In this document: one piece after another, positions 1 to 10,269 of the stretch
Numbering within the stretch: the first letter of the stretch is position 1
Layout of the letters: each line of letters begins with the position of its first letter
From: Loxodes magnus
Lineage: Eukaryota; Ciliophora; Karyorelictea; Loxodida; Loxodidae
DNA length: 64,000 nucleotides
Direction: 5' to 3'
NCBI GenBank assembly: GCA_946699065.1
Contig: CAMPDV010001717.1
Location: 1 to 64,000, forward strand
Notes under the pieces: model-generated
The model's input: only the letters and a program-made list of their open reading frames with translations
Database searches by the model: none
What the model was told of the DNA's origin: nothing
Position numbers and translations under genes: made by a program

Positions 1-743
1 ATTTCACAATATTTAGATACTTCCATAATACGATTTTAAATATCTTTATTTAAACAAATCTTAATTTATTTTTCTTCAGGAAAAGTTAATTAATTTTTCA
101 TGATTTTAGTTTTCAGTCTATAATTTTTTAGTATTAATATTAAATATTTTAAGTTTTTATTTAACATCCTTTAATTTAATTTCACTTTATATATAGTATT
201 TTGTAGATTTTATATCTAATTTTTATAAAAGAATTCAATGACAAAATTTGCTCGTCAAATTAATAACGTTTTATAATAACGTAACTTTTGAATAATAATA
301 TAGTCTATAATAAATAACAAAGCAAATATTAAAATTAAATATATTTAAATAGATAATATTTTTACATTATTTAACTGAGATATAAATAAATCATTCTTTT
401 TTGCTTTAATTATAATTTCTTATAGTGACTAGAATAACTTTTTTAATTTATTAAAAGCTTAAAAAATAAGTAAAAAAATAAAAATGATTATAAATTATTT
501 ATACAAATAATTGGTCGGTTATCAAATAAAAAATTTAATTAATAAATAAAAAACATATTAATTTAATTAAATTTTAATTAAATTAAGTATGCAAAATTTT
601 ATTTTGTCTTAAGTTTTATTTAGCTTTAGTTATTTAAAAATAGTTATTTAATAATAAACTATAAAAAATTATTAAAGTGATAAAATTTCAAAATAATAAA
701 CACTTTTTATTGAATTGCTTAAATTTTACTTTTTCTTATAAAA
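1..743. other. AT-rich gene-free stretch
   Basis: Very A+T-rich sequence before the first Kelch-like pseudogene. I see no open frame with family-like composition under the reassigned code, no repeat shared with the rest of the window and no GC-rich island. Confidence 0.5.
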
Positions 744-1691
744 ATGGATCAAGAGATTTGCAAATACAGTAAATAGCTAAGTATAGTTAAAATCATTTAT
801 TTGAAAAAATTCTTAGAAAATACTAATAAAATTGAAATTATAGTTTCAAAAAAAATAGGATTAGGAATATAAAGTATGAAATATGTCCAATTTTTGCTTA
901 TAAACATATAAAAGCTAATAAGACGTTTCTTTCTGATTCTAATATCTTATATGAATATATTATCAACTAATAAAACGTATTTTAATCCAAAAAAACAAAT
1001 AAAGGCTCTAAGTGCAAATTATACACGAGTATCGGAAGTATTCGAAAATAATTTAATTATATCTGGTGGAATTTAGTCAACTAGACTGACTTTTTACAAT
1101 CAATAAAAATGTGAAAAAAGTTAAATGATGATGAGAAGAGGTTTGTATGAAGTTGCACTTGGCAAAGAATTAATGTTCTTTCTTAGTGAATATTGTACTA
1201 ATTCGTGTAATTGATTAATCTAAATTAACAACAAAATACTATTTAAATTTAGGATATGGTCTAATGTGGTGGTTATTTATATAGATTTGGTGAATATAAA
1301 GTATTTTTATGTCATGTTTTTGGGGGAAATAATTCTAAAGTAAATTACATTAATAAAATGAGAATATTTGAAATAAAAAGCAATCAATGAAAAGAAATAA
1401 ATGAAACTTTACCTGCTAAAGCTATCACTATGTCTTCTGATTTTACCAAGTATACAATCTATATTTTTTCATAATAACTGGAAACAAGTTTTTGTAACTT
1501 AAATATTTGATATATACAAAGAAAAATGCATTAGCATTCAAACATTTTTGAAGGAAATGATTTCTTCTGAATAACAAATCCTAATTTGCTAATAAATGGT
1601 TGTATATCAGTTTAATCATATTTTTAATCTTTTTAGATATGAGATAATAAAATGAGTTTGGCTCAAATTATTCAATTAAAAGGAAACTTGA
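744..1691 (+). pseudogene. Kelch-like family A copy A1, frameshifted
   Basis: This is a degenerate member of the 316-residue family A. The start region (MDQEICKYSKQ) and the tATAAAAATGG leader match the other copies. The reading frame breaks within the first 40 codons, at the conserved Tyr-Lys-Asn-Trp stretch, and again later. The region reading GGAC/GGAG (propeller strands), the tract AKAITMSSD and the C-terminal YQFNHIFNLFRYE are all still recognisable. The conserved terminal TGA is present at 1689-1691 after a KET-like end. TAA and TAG stand in Gln positions throughout. It probably makes no protein. Family assignment is sure; exact function is unknown beyond the Kelch-type fold. Confidence 0.8.
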
Positions 1692-2070
1692 TTAAAAATT
1701 TTAAATTTAAATAAAATTATAAATAAAAGTATTTTTTAATTCTAGATTTATTCTAAATAATTTGAACTAAAATTAATTTAAATGTCTATAGCTTTCTTTT
1801 CTTTTAAAATTTTATTTTTTACTTATAAAATTTAATTAATTAAGTAATTAATAGAGATTAAGATTTAATTATTTAGAAAAAAATGTTAATATAATATTAA
1901 AAAATATTTTAGTTATTTAACTTTGAAAAATATTATTTATTAAATATTATCATTAACATAAAAATAATTAGTGTTAAATAATTAAATAATATCGATAATA
2001 ATAAATTATATTGATTCCGTTTTTAAAAAATTTGCTACTGTTATGATTTTATTGTAAATAATATTTTTCC
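1692..2070. other. AT-rich gene-free stretch
   Basis: Spacer between A1 and the kinase relic. Only A/T tracts are visible. Confidence 0.4.
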
Positions 2071-2074
2071 CTCA

Positions 2075-2485
2075 AAATTTATTGTTAAACTACATTTCTA
2101 TCTGAATCTTCTTTATATGAACATCAATTAAATTATCATATTACTTATATATTGTTTGTGATTGAATTTCAAATTTAATTATCTATGCAATTCCTTACAT
2201 GTTGGTATAAGAAACATTTTCAAAATTCCACTTTTACGTTACTTGAAAGCTATTTTTCAAATATTTTTCCACTTATTCAAGTAACTTCTCAATTAGTGGA
2301 TTTTGGTTGAAGTTTGAACATAAAGATTTTTTTAATATTTTAGCTATGGTATTGCTTGATTATACAGAGTCTTCATCCAAGTAAACCAACATTGCAGATT
2401 TGAGATGTGGTCTTTTCATTTAATTATTTTATATTAAATTTTAATTATATATAATTCTGCATGTCTATTTTGCTCTAGCAAGGCA
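2075..2485 (+). pseudogene. Degraded Aurora-like protein kinase relic
   Basis: Pieces of a Ser/Thr kinase domain are visible in order but in three different frames. From 2081 comes IVKLHFYLNLLY, as in the N-lobe strand-4/5 region. Next is an ENI-like segment running into VDFGWS at about 2296-2313, with the Trp written TGA at 2308-2310. Then LLDYTE at about 2352-2369 resembles the GT-x-DY-x-PE activation-segment end, followed by ADL-x-CG, as in the VDLWSLG helix. DFGWS is characteristic of Aurora kinases among eukaryotic kinases. The HRD loop and N-terminal Gly loop are not recognisable, and the frame breaks several times, so this is a dead fragment. Another kinase family cannot be excluded. 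Confidence 0.4.
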
Positions 2486-3420
2486 TATTAAGTTTGAAGA
2501 TAATTAATTTTTAATCTATTTAAGTAATATGAATAGCATAATTGACATAGTATTATAAGCAATTAAGGAAACTCTTATAAAAATAATTTAAAATCTCTTT
2601 TTTATCTTTTGATGTTTTTACTTTTTTATAATGAAAATAATTAATTATTATTTAGTCTTTAAAAGGTAATTTATAATTTAAATAGGATATAAAAACCATT
2701 ATGCAACTATATTAATACTAATGAAAATATAAAATTAAATAAGGTGAAGAAGTTAAAACTACTTTAATAGTATTATATATAAACTTAAATTAAAGTTATT
2801 TTTCAATTTTTAATTAAATCAAAAACGAAATAATGATGAGCTTCACATTTTATGTTTATTATAATATTTCTCAATTATTTTATTTTATTTATATTAAAAC
2901 TATAATTTTCCTTTTCAATAGATATATAACTTTTTTTGCTATTATAAATGTTTTATACTTTGGATATAAGTTTTAAAATAAAAATTTTTTATTTTTAATA
3001 TGATAAATAATATTTAAAATAAGAATATTTATTGCTTTTCTTAGAATGTTAAAGCTTATATTTTTTAAAAATTTATTATTCTTTGCTATTTAGTGAAACT
3101 TTTTTTACTTAATCAAAATTCTAGCTTGACCAACTTTTTAAAATTTACTTATTAAATTAAGAAATTCATAAAAAGTTTGCTGCTTATATAAAGTATTAAG
3201 TTATATAATTAGATTTGTTTTAATTAAGCACATCAAATAAAATTAGTAATTACTAAAAATAAATAAAAAGATAAAATGTATTTAAAGATGATTATAAATT
3301 ACATTATTTGTTAATATATTATTATATTCCTTATATCATTTAAATTAAATCTTATTCATTAAAAAGATTATCTAATTAAATTCATAATAAAAAAAGTTAA
3401 AAGTGTTTATAATTTCAAAA
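2486..3420. other. AT-rich gene-free stretch
   Basis: No supported gene. Sequence is A/T runs with no repeat relation that I could establish. Confidence 0.4.
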
Positions 3421-3424
3421 TTTG

Positions 3425-3650
3425 ACCTTTAAATTCAGAAATCTTGAAAAAATCTTCTTTTGAAAAAAGAATGGCTTAGGACTTCATTATTCTGCACTTC
3501 TTTTTTATAAATTGGACTTTTACAGCTGAGTCTTGTTCATCTAAAAATTATTTTTAAATTGCTAAATTTACTTCTATAAAATTTTTTTCTATATATTGAG
3601 CCTGATTAAATAAATCATAATTAAAAAGATATTTCATTATATTTCTTTCA
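3425..3650 (-). repeat. Third diverged copy of the inverted-repeat outer segment
   Basis: About 225 bp resembles 27960-28160 and, inverted, 47020-47215. Shared landmarks are the tract around GACTTCATTA and the tract ending GAGCCTGATT (here) or TAAGCCTGTT (there). In the other copies the minus/plus reading gives a short Myb-like segment; here that reading is further decayed. Confidence 0.45.
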
Positions 3651-4419
3651 TTATTTTCATAAATTTTATTTCTTCGCCAGTATCTTTAATATGATACTGC
3701 TTTTAACATTTATAACATCTTATTTTCTTTTTATGCTTTATTATTAATAATTTATTTCTATATTCATAGATATATTTCTCTATTATCCATTAATTCTTTA
3801 AATAAATTCTTATTGTACTGTTAATTTTTCCATAATTCTTTTATTCGATATTGGAACTAAGAAAACTAAAATTGAAACATTTGATGAATTTAATTAAATT
3901 ATTTATCATTTCCTTTATTTTGTATACCATTTACTATTATATATCTTTTACATTTCTATAGACAAAATTTAAAAGTTTAGTTCTTCGTCTATTTTTCAAA
4001 TTTTGTTTATTTTTTAAATCTTTATTCTTTGTTGTTTTAATTATTATTGTAGATTTATTCTTATTTAATGGATTGATTATGCAAAAGATTCCTGAGATTA
4101 TTTTACTCTATCATATTAAGGTGATTATTCAATTAAATTAGAGTATTATTCGTGTTTTTAGGTATTCATTGAGAAAAGTCTATTATTTCTTAGGTACCAT
4201 TTTACTATACATCATACCAATAATGAATTTAAAATTCTTAATAATGTTCTTGATAAAGTAATGTAAACATAAATATAAAGTTAACTTTTATCATATCTTA
4301 AGTCTTTAAAAATGCATAAAAAACTAAATAAAAATAAAAAGTAATCTAAAGTATAAATTAACAAAAATTAAATTTAATATAAATCTCTTTTATTTCTAAA
4401 TAATACTTTTATTTATAAA
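3651..4419. other. AT-rich gene-free stretch
   Basis: Upstream of Kelch-like copy A2. No gene seen. The last bases before A2 carry the TATAAAATGG leader shared by family A. Confidence 0.4.
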
Positions 4420-5370
4420 ATGGATCAAGAGATATCAAAATCCAGTAAATAACTATATTTAGTTAGGATTATTTTTCTTAGGAAAATATTAAGAGAAAAT
4501 TATAAAAATTGAAATTATAGCTTCTAAAAGTTAGGCTTAGGAAACGTAAAGTATGAAATTTGTCCAAATTTCGCTTATGATTATATCAGATAATATAAGA
4601 CTTTCCTTCATGATTCATATATCTTATATAGTTATGACTTAAAGTAAAGAATAGTAGATTAAATGGAAAAAAATATAGAAGCTCTTAGTTCAAATTTTAC
4701 AAGAGTATCACAAGTAAATGAAAACATCTTTGCTCTTTCTGGTGGAGTATCATTAAAAAGACTAACCTTTTACAATTTAGATGAATGTGAAGAAAGTTAA
4801 ATGTAATTTGAAAGGGGAATGCATGGAGTTGCTTTTAACCAAAAATAAATGTTTTTTCTTAGTGGATTTATTACAAATTCATGTGAAATGCTTAATCTAA
4901 AATAAAGATTAAATACAATCTAAATTCACGATATGCTAAAAGAAAATGAAAGTGTATGAGGATTTGGAGCTAATATAAAATTACCTTATGTTTATGTTTT
5001 TGGAGGAAATCATTCGAAAGATTTGTAAATTGATAAAATAAGAAGATTTCAAATGTAAAACAATCACTGAGAAGAGACGAACGAATGTTTACCTGCAAAA
5101 GCTACTACTATGTCTTCTGATTTATAAAATAAACAATCTATTCTAGTTTATAGCAACTGGGATTAATTTTTGGAAACTTAAATATTTGATTTAGTAAAAG
5201 AAAAATGCTATTAACATGGTAATATTTTTGAAGGAAATGATTGCTGCTTAGTAGCAAATCCTCTATATCAACAAAATATTGTATATCAGTTTAATCACAT
5301 TTGTAATCTTTTTATTTACGAAGTTAAAAAAGGAGAATGGTCTAAAGCATTTATTTCAAAAGGAAGATGA
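4420..5370 (+). CDS. Kelch-like protein, family A copy A2 (intact, 316 aa)
   Basis: An uninterrupted 317-codon frame when TAA/TAG are Gln and TGA is Trp. Residues 1-50 are a conserved N-terminal block (LVRIIFLRKILRENYKNW, then GLGNVKYEICPNF). From about residue 95 the sequence has Kelch-type blades: repeated Gly-Gly or Ser-Gly followed by a hydrophobic strand and a Trp or Tyr (LSGG, FLSG, WGFGANIK, YVYVFGG). A beta-propeller binding scaffold is inferred; no catalytic motif is visible. In-frame TGA codons at 4510, 4957 and 5068 (codons 31, 180, 217) sit at positions where Kelch repeats want Trp. The TGA at 5368-5370 falls where most copies end and is taken as the stop. ATG 4420 was chosen because MDQE is conserved in all copies. 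The gene stands alone. Confidence 0.85.
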
Positions 5371-6009
5371 TAAATTTTATATTAAACTTAAATTAAAAAT
5401 TAAGATTCTTATGTTACAATTTTTTATAATTCAAATTTATCTTTAAATAAGTAATAGTTTCTTCTCTATAATTGCATTTATATTAAAATACTCTAATTAC
5501 GGCACTAAAAACTTGCATAACTTTATATAATATTCTTAAAATTTATAAGATTTACTTTAATGAACTTAAATAAGAAAAAAACTAAATTAAATTAAATAAG
5601 TAACAACATTAAAAAAATAAAGCTAAATATTTGCTAAACATTGAAGAAAAATATTTATAATGAATTAAGATATCATCTTTTAAAATTCTAAAAATTTATA
5701 TGGTTTGTATATTAATTACTATAAAAGCTTAAATTATCGTTAAATATAATATCGTTTTTGAAGAAGAATCTACTAAGATTTTTAAAAAGATTTTTAAATT
5801 TATATGTATAAAATTTAAATATTAGTATATAATAGATATATTGAAATTGAAAAATTAATAAAAAAATCACTCACGTTTAAGCCCATTATATATCTTAATA
5901 TAAAATCATTTTTATAAATATAATTTCATAAATTCTTTAAGCATTAATTAAAAAACTATCATTATTATTTCTACCCTTAAACAATTTAAATTAATATAAA
6001 TTTTTTGTT
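5371..6009. other. AT-rich gene-free stretch
   Basis: Downstream of A2. No gene or repeat recognised. Confidence 0.4.
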
Positions 6010-6150
6010 TAGATTTGGTTTTACTATTGTAAATGTTACTAAGAGGAGAATGGGACCCGCTCAAATTAAATTTATTCAATAATACCTACTATTTAAACGC
6101 TTAAGCGATTGAATCAACAAGTTATTAGTTTAGGTTTAACATATTATTTT
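6010..6150 (+). repeat. Short dispersed repeat, paired with 25440-25585 (-)
   Basis: About 140 bp matches the reverse complement of 25440-25585. Shared landmarks are TGTAAATGTT..ACTAAGAGGAGA, then CTCAAATTAAATTTA-like sequence, then GATTGAATCAACAA and TTATTAGT. No coding reading is convincing. Nature unknown. Confidence 0.55.
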
Positions 6151-6424
6151 ATTTTCTTAACGCTTATAAAAAAAAATTTATTTTAGTTTATGCTTTAAAT
6201 TTAAAGTTTTTTTAACTTTTTCATATTTTTTAATAAAAAATAAAGTATTACATATACATTTATAATAAATGTTTAAAATATTGAAATATGCTTTATTTAA
6301 TTATTATTATAGATAATTCAAGTAAAATCTATAATATAATTTTGTTAAAAATAATAAACTTTTTAAAAATTGTCTTATTACTTTTAGATTCGTATAATCT
6401 ATTTTCTTAAAATCAAAGAATTTT

Positions 6425-6775
6425 AGGTCCTGCATTTTTTATTTTTTAATATATCTCTAAATTTTTGAGAGCCCCTATTTGAATCTTAACTGCCAGAAGT
6501 CATTAAGTACAAACCACAATATCCTCATGAGAAATTATGCTTGAGGAATGATCTTCTTCATCTAGTCTTATGGAATGCCAAGACACCTTCGATTCTCAAT
6601 CTAATGCAAACATTTATAACGATTAGACTTCAATCGTCCTTATCACAGCCTTATCTTCAAGGAATAATTAAATAAGCATATCACCTCGCAAAATGGTTCA
6701 AAAAGTTCAGAAACCAAAATAATGAATTGAATCTTGCCTCCTTGTACCATTCTCTTTCAGTGCCATATTTAATTA
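6425..6775 (-). repeat. Dispersed repeat R3, copy 1 (possibly coding relic)
   Basis: This GC-richer block shares scattered blocks with 63480-63815 in the same orientation: the end CAGTGCCATATTT, CAAAATAAT, and the tract around TTGAGGA.TGATCTTCT. Read on the minus strand in one frame, both copies give a similar peptide containing YGTE near the start and WRRS-x-LKH-x-FS near the end. Here several of the Trp codons are TGA. I do not recognise the family. It may be the C-terminal part of a mobile-element protein or an untranslated repeat. Confidence 0.45.
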
Positions 6776-8065
6776 TTAATTAAAAAATTAAAATACTCTC
6801 AATCAAAATATTTTTATAGTTCTTATCTTATAAACTTTTGATAAATTATTTCAAATTAATAATTTACATTAGGTTAATAATTTTTGATTACTATTAATAT
6901 TTTTATATTTATATTATATTTACTTAATGCATCTCTTATTTAAACTTTTAATTTATTTTTTTAATTTGCTGATGACAAAAATTTAGATAGCAATGCTTTT
7001 AATTTTAGATTATAACTTATAAATTATCTTAACCCAATATTTTTAGTATAAACTATTTAGTTTTTAAATTTTCAAGCATTTTATAATTTTATTTATAAAA
7101 AAGCTAATCATTGATAATAATTACTTCAAACATTAATAGGTTAACTACTTTATAGATTATGCCATTAAATTTCCCATCTTTACTTTTCTTGTGATTATTA
7201 ATTGTTTTCATTAAATACTTTAAAATCTCTGTAGTTTTTTTTAATTCTTCATAGTAAGTGTTCTCCAACCAGTTTAACTCTTAGAATAAAATATTAATAA
7301 TAATGCTTTTATTTACTTCTATCTCTATTATATTATTTCTAAATAGCATGGTCTATTTATTAAAATAATAGTTTAAACTTAAAAATTATAGATTACTTTA
7401 ATTATAATTTGTTTCCATTTATTTCAAGATTTTTTGTTAATCTAGCTGCTTTATAAAGAATTTTATCACTTAAATTTAAATTTTATTAAGGCTTCTTCTT
7501 ATTTAATTAACTTAGAATCCATTTTTCAATAGACATTGTAATTTAAATATAGCAAAATTTAATACTGTATTAGTTACAATAATTAAACCAAGCCACAACT
7601 TAGCATTAATAATTGTAAAAAATATACATAAAAGGTATTTATTCTTTTAGTGATTAATATAAAATAAAAGATAAAAGCTTAACAAATTTGTAGCATAAAT
7701 TAAAAGGCATATTAAATTTATTTTTAATTCTTTTAGAAATCATAAAAATAAAAGCTTAGAAAATGTTTTACTTATCCATAATTAAATAAATAATATAAAA
7801 TTATTATTATTAAGAGAAAGCAATTCCAATATAGTTTATATTCGCTATATTTTTAACTATTTTTTAGAATAAATATTATTCTATCAGTTATATTTTTTTA
7901 TTATATAATCAAGTTATAAAAAATGTATAAGTTTTATTAAATGTAAATGTCTGAAGAAAGCAAAATAGTTATTTTTTAAGTATTATGTAATTTAGCATAC
8001 ATTAATAGTTAAAATTATATTTAATTTTAGAAACTAAAATCATTTTTTATTTTTGGGTATTATTC
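6776..8065. other. Mostly gene-free; weak minus-strand open frame
   Basis: A/T-rich. On the minus strand an ATG at 7522 opens a Lys/Ile/Gln-rich frame towards about 7060 with several TGA codons. Its composition is what A/T-rich DNA gives by chance, and no motif or second copy supports it, so it is not called as a gene. Confidence 0.35.
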
Positions 8066-8067
8066 AT

Positions 8068-8380
8068 TTTTAGGATATTGCTTGCTTGCTTTAGCAGGTG
8101 GAACCTCTGAGGTACTCAAGCCATGATTGAAGGTTGAAGAAAAGGATAGCTTCATCAGAGGTTGAGGAAGTTAAGTACCCATAATCGATTATGTCTTCCT
8201 CTGCTTTGGCTGATCCTTGGACCTGGAATGGAATGACCTTTGGTTTTGGTAATCCTAAGAGATGCAATCTGCCAAGTCTCCATTTTTTTGCAGATGCATA
8301 TATTTATCAATATTGAACATTTAAACTAGTGATTAACCTAAAAATAGTGAAGTCACTTTAATCAATTATTATTATATATA
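8068..8380 (+). mobile_element. SINE-like element with one three-way-junction module
   Basis: A GC-richer island ending in AGTGAAGTCACT at 8347-8358 (a 5-bp hairpin) and an ATTATTATAT tail. The same hairpin plus a short repeat tail ends the ORF1-only element at 56.4-57.27 kb, suggesting this SINE borrows that element's 3' end. It contains one CAGAGG...CCTCTG module (8156-8203), described separately. No open frame is supported. No target-site duplication was found. Confidence 0.6.
8156..8203 (+). ncRNA. Predicted three-way-junction RNA module M1
   Basis: CAGAGG at 8156-8161 pairs with CCTCTG at 8198-8203. Inside, the second arm is the perfect palindrome ATAATCGATTAT (8181-8192). The related modules at 8433, 8593, 28556 and 28716 keep the outer stem exactly, and the second arm changes in ways that keep pairing. 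Confidence 0.45.
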
Positions 8381-8432
8381 TTTTTTAAAACCGCCATAGT
8401 TGTTCGAAGGTGAACAACAAGGTCATCTTCAT

Positions 8433-8482
8433 CAGAGGTTGGGGAAGTTAAGTACCCATAATCGACTTTATGTCTTCCTCTG
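8433..8482 (+). ncRNA. Predicted three-way-junction RNA module M2
   Basis: Outer stem CAGAGG/CCTCTG; inner arm GGG-loop-CCC; second inner arm ATAA-TCGACT-TTAT. The arm sequence differs from M1 (ATAATCGATTAT) but pairing is kept. Confidence 0.45.
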
Positions 8483-8592
8483 CTTTGGTTTGACCTCGAG
8501 ACATAAGATTCTTAGACCTTCGACTCTGGCTTGGCTTGGCTTAGTTTATTTTTAATTCTGAAACGAAAAAGAAATAATATTGCGAGCTTCAT

Positions 8593-8640
8593 CAGAGGTG
8601 GGGAATTTAAGTACCTATAATTGACACATGTCGTCCTCTG
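8593..8640 (+). ncRNA. Predicted three-way-junction RNA module M3
   Basis: Outer stem CAGAGG/CCTCTG as in M1 and M2. The second arm is now GACA-CA-TGTC, a different sequence that still pairs. The copy at 28716-28763 has GATA-CA-TGTC, where an A-to-T/U change keeps a G-U pair. Confidence 0.45.
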
Positions 8641-8886
8641 CTTTGGTGATGCAATGAGACACAATCCTGCCATGTCCTTGGACCTCCAGCAAGTATTAAA
8701 GATTACGAGTATTCTAAAATTATATCAGTATTGAACATTTTTATCAGTACTGAATAATTATACCAGTATTGGACAAGGTTTATCAGTAAGAAACATTCTT
8801 GTCAGTATGAAACATTTTTAAAGAGCTGCGCACCAACGAGAGTGCTACGCGCTCTATAATCAAATTTATTTATTATTATTATTATT

Positions 8887-9318
8887 GGGTAATTATTTAT
8901 TTTAGTTTTATTATTAATATTCAAATATTATCATAAATTCAGCGCTTTTAATATATAAAAATATTATTAGCCTATTAAGATTTAATCTCATATTATTATT
9001 TTTCATACTATAATTTGTAAAAGCACACTGTTATAAAAATTAATTTAAAAGGATAATATAATCTATTATGCGATAAAAAATAGTATATTATTGAAAGTTT
9101 TAAAAAGTTTAAATTAATATATATTTAATTTCTAAAAATAAGTTTAATTAAAAATCTACCTCATAATGTAAATTTTATTTATAACTTAAAAAAATTAAAT
9201 TTAAATCGTAAATTTCTATTAATTTTAAAAATTTTAATTTGATGAAATATTAATAGCTTAGTAGTTTATTTTTTATGAAAAATTTTAATATAAAAATTTT
9301 AATTTGATGATAATTTTT
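8887..9318. other. AT-rich gene-free stretch
   Basis: Between the S1 SINE and the 3' end of A3. Nothing recognised. Confidence 0.4.
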
Positions 9319-10269
9319 TCAAGTCTCATTTGAAGAAAATGCTTTAATCCACAATCCCTTTTTTATCTCATAAATAAAAAGATCGCAAATGGATTTAAAC
9401 TGATATACAAAGCTTGATTTATAAAGAGGATTTGATATCAAACAATAATTATCTCCTTCAAAAGCATTTCCGTGCTTATAGCATTTTTCTTTTACTATAT
9501 CAAATATTTAAGTCTCCAAAAAATGTCTCCAGTTGTTATAAACTAAAATAGATTGTTAACTTGGCAAATCAGATGACATAGTAGTAACATTTGCAGGTAA
9601 ATTTTCGCTTATTTCTTCTCATTGGTTGTCTTTTATTTGAAATCTTCTTATTTTATTAAGATATCCATGCTAAGTATGAAGTCCTCCAAAAACATAGACG
9701 TAAGGCATTTTTATATTTGCTCCAAATCCTCATACACTTTAATCATTTTGGAACATATCTTAAATTTATATTGTATTTTATCATTATTTTAGGTTAAGCA
9801 TTTCACACTTATTTGTATTAACTCCACTAAGAAAAAACATTTATACTTTGTTAAAAGCAACTCCATGCATTCCTCTTTAAAGCTTCATTTAACTTTCTTC
9901 ACATCTTTATATCTTGTAAAAGGTCAGTCTATTTGATTACATTCCTCCAGAAATTATTAAATTATTTTCATTTATTTATGAAACTCGTGTATGATTTGAA
10001 CTAAGAGGTACTAATTGTTTTTCACTTTTATATACTCCTTATTGTTTTATGTCATATTCATATAAGACACAAGAATTATAAAAGAACGCTTTATAAACTT
10101 TGATATTATTGTAAACGAAATTTGGACAGATTTCGTACTTTATATTTCCTAATCCTATTTTTTAGAAGCTATAATTTCAAATTTTATAGTTCTATCTAAG
10201 AATTTTCCTCATAAAAATGATCTTTACTACATTTAGCTGTTTATTGAATTTTAAAACCTCTTAATCCAT
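9319..10269 (-). CDS. Kelch-like protein, family A copy A3 (intact, 316 aa)
   Basis: An uninterrupted 951-nt frame, the same length as A2. It opens with MDQEVLKFNKQLNVVKIIF and has the conserved block GLGNIKYEICPNF. Propeller-like strands follow: ISGG, FFLSG, VWGFGANIKMPYVYVFGG. The tract MSSDLPSQQSILVYNNW has Trp as TGG, while at least four other Trp positions use TGA (in YKI-W-NYSF, LKQ-W-QN, SV-W-GFG and DNQ-W-EEI). The frame ends KAFSSNET-TGA at 9319-9321, the family's usual stop. It is presumably a Kelch beta-propeller scaffold; the partner is unknown. It is transcribed towards the S1 SINE. Intact in spite of surrounding mobile DNA, it is among the best candidates for a working member. 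Confidence 0.85.

Larger units (their letters stand above)
8385..8886 (+). mobile_element. SINE-like element S1, copy 1 (about 500 bp)
   Basis: Almost identical to 28511-29022, so recently mobile. Order: hairpin GTTGTTC-loop-GAACAAC (from 8399), module M2 (8433-8482), module M3 (8593-8640), a run of about five degenerate ATCAGTA-containing units of about 19 bp (8725-8818), a conserved GC hairpin starting GAGCTGCGC at 8823, then (TTTATT/ATT)n. A simple-repeat tail after a structured 3' end is typical of elements copied by non-LTR reverse transcriptases. No coding frame is supported. The target-site duplication is unclear. Confidence 0.7.

Noticed and set aside
8440-8465. 5S rRNA-derived SINE head (GAAGTTAAGTACC)
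   Set aside because: The resemblance to the 5S internal region is short, and the surrounding fold and boxes do not fit.
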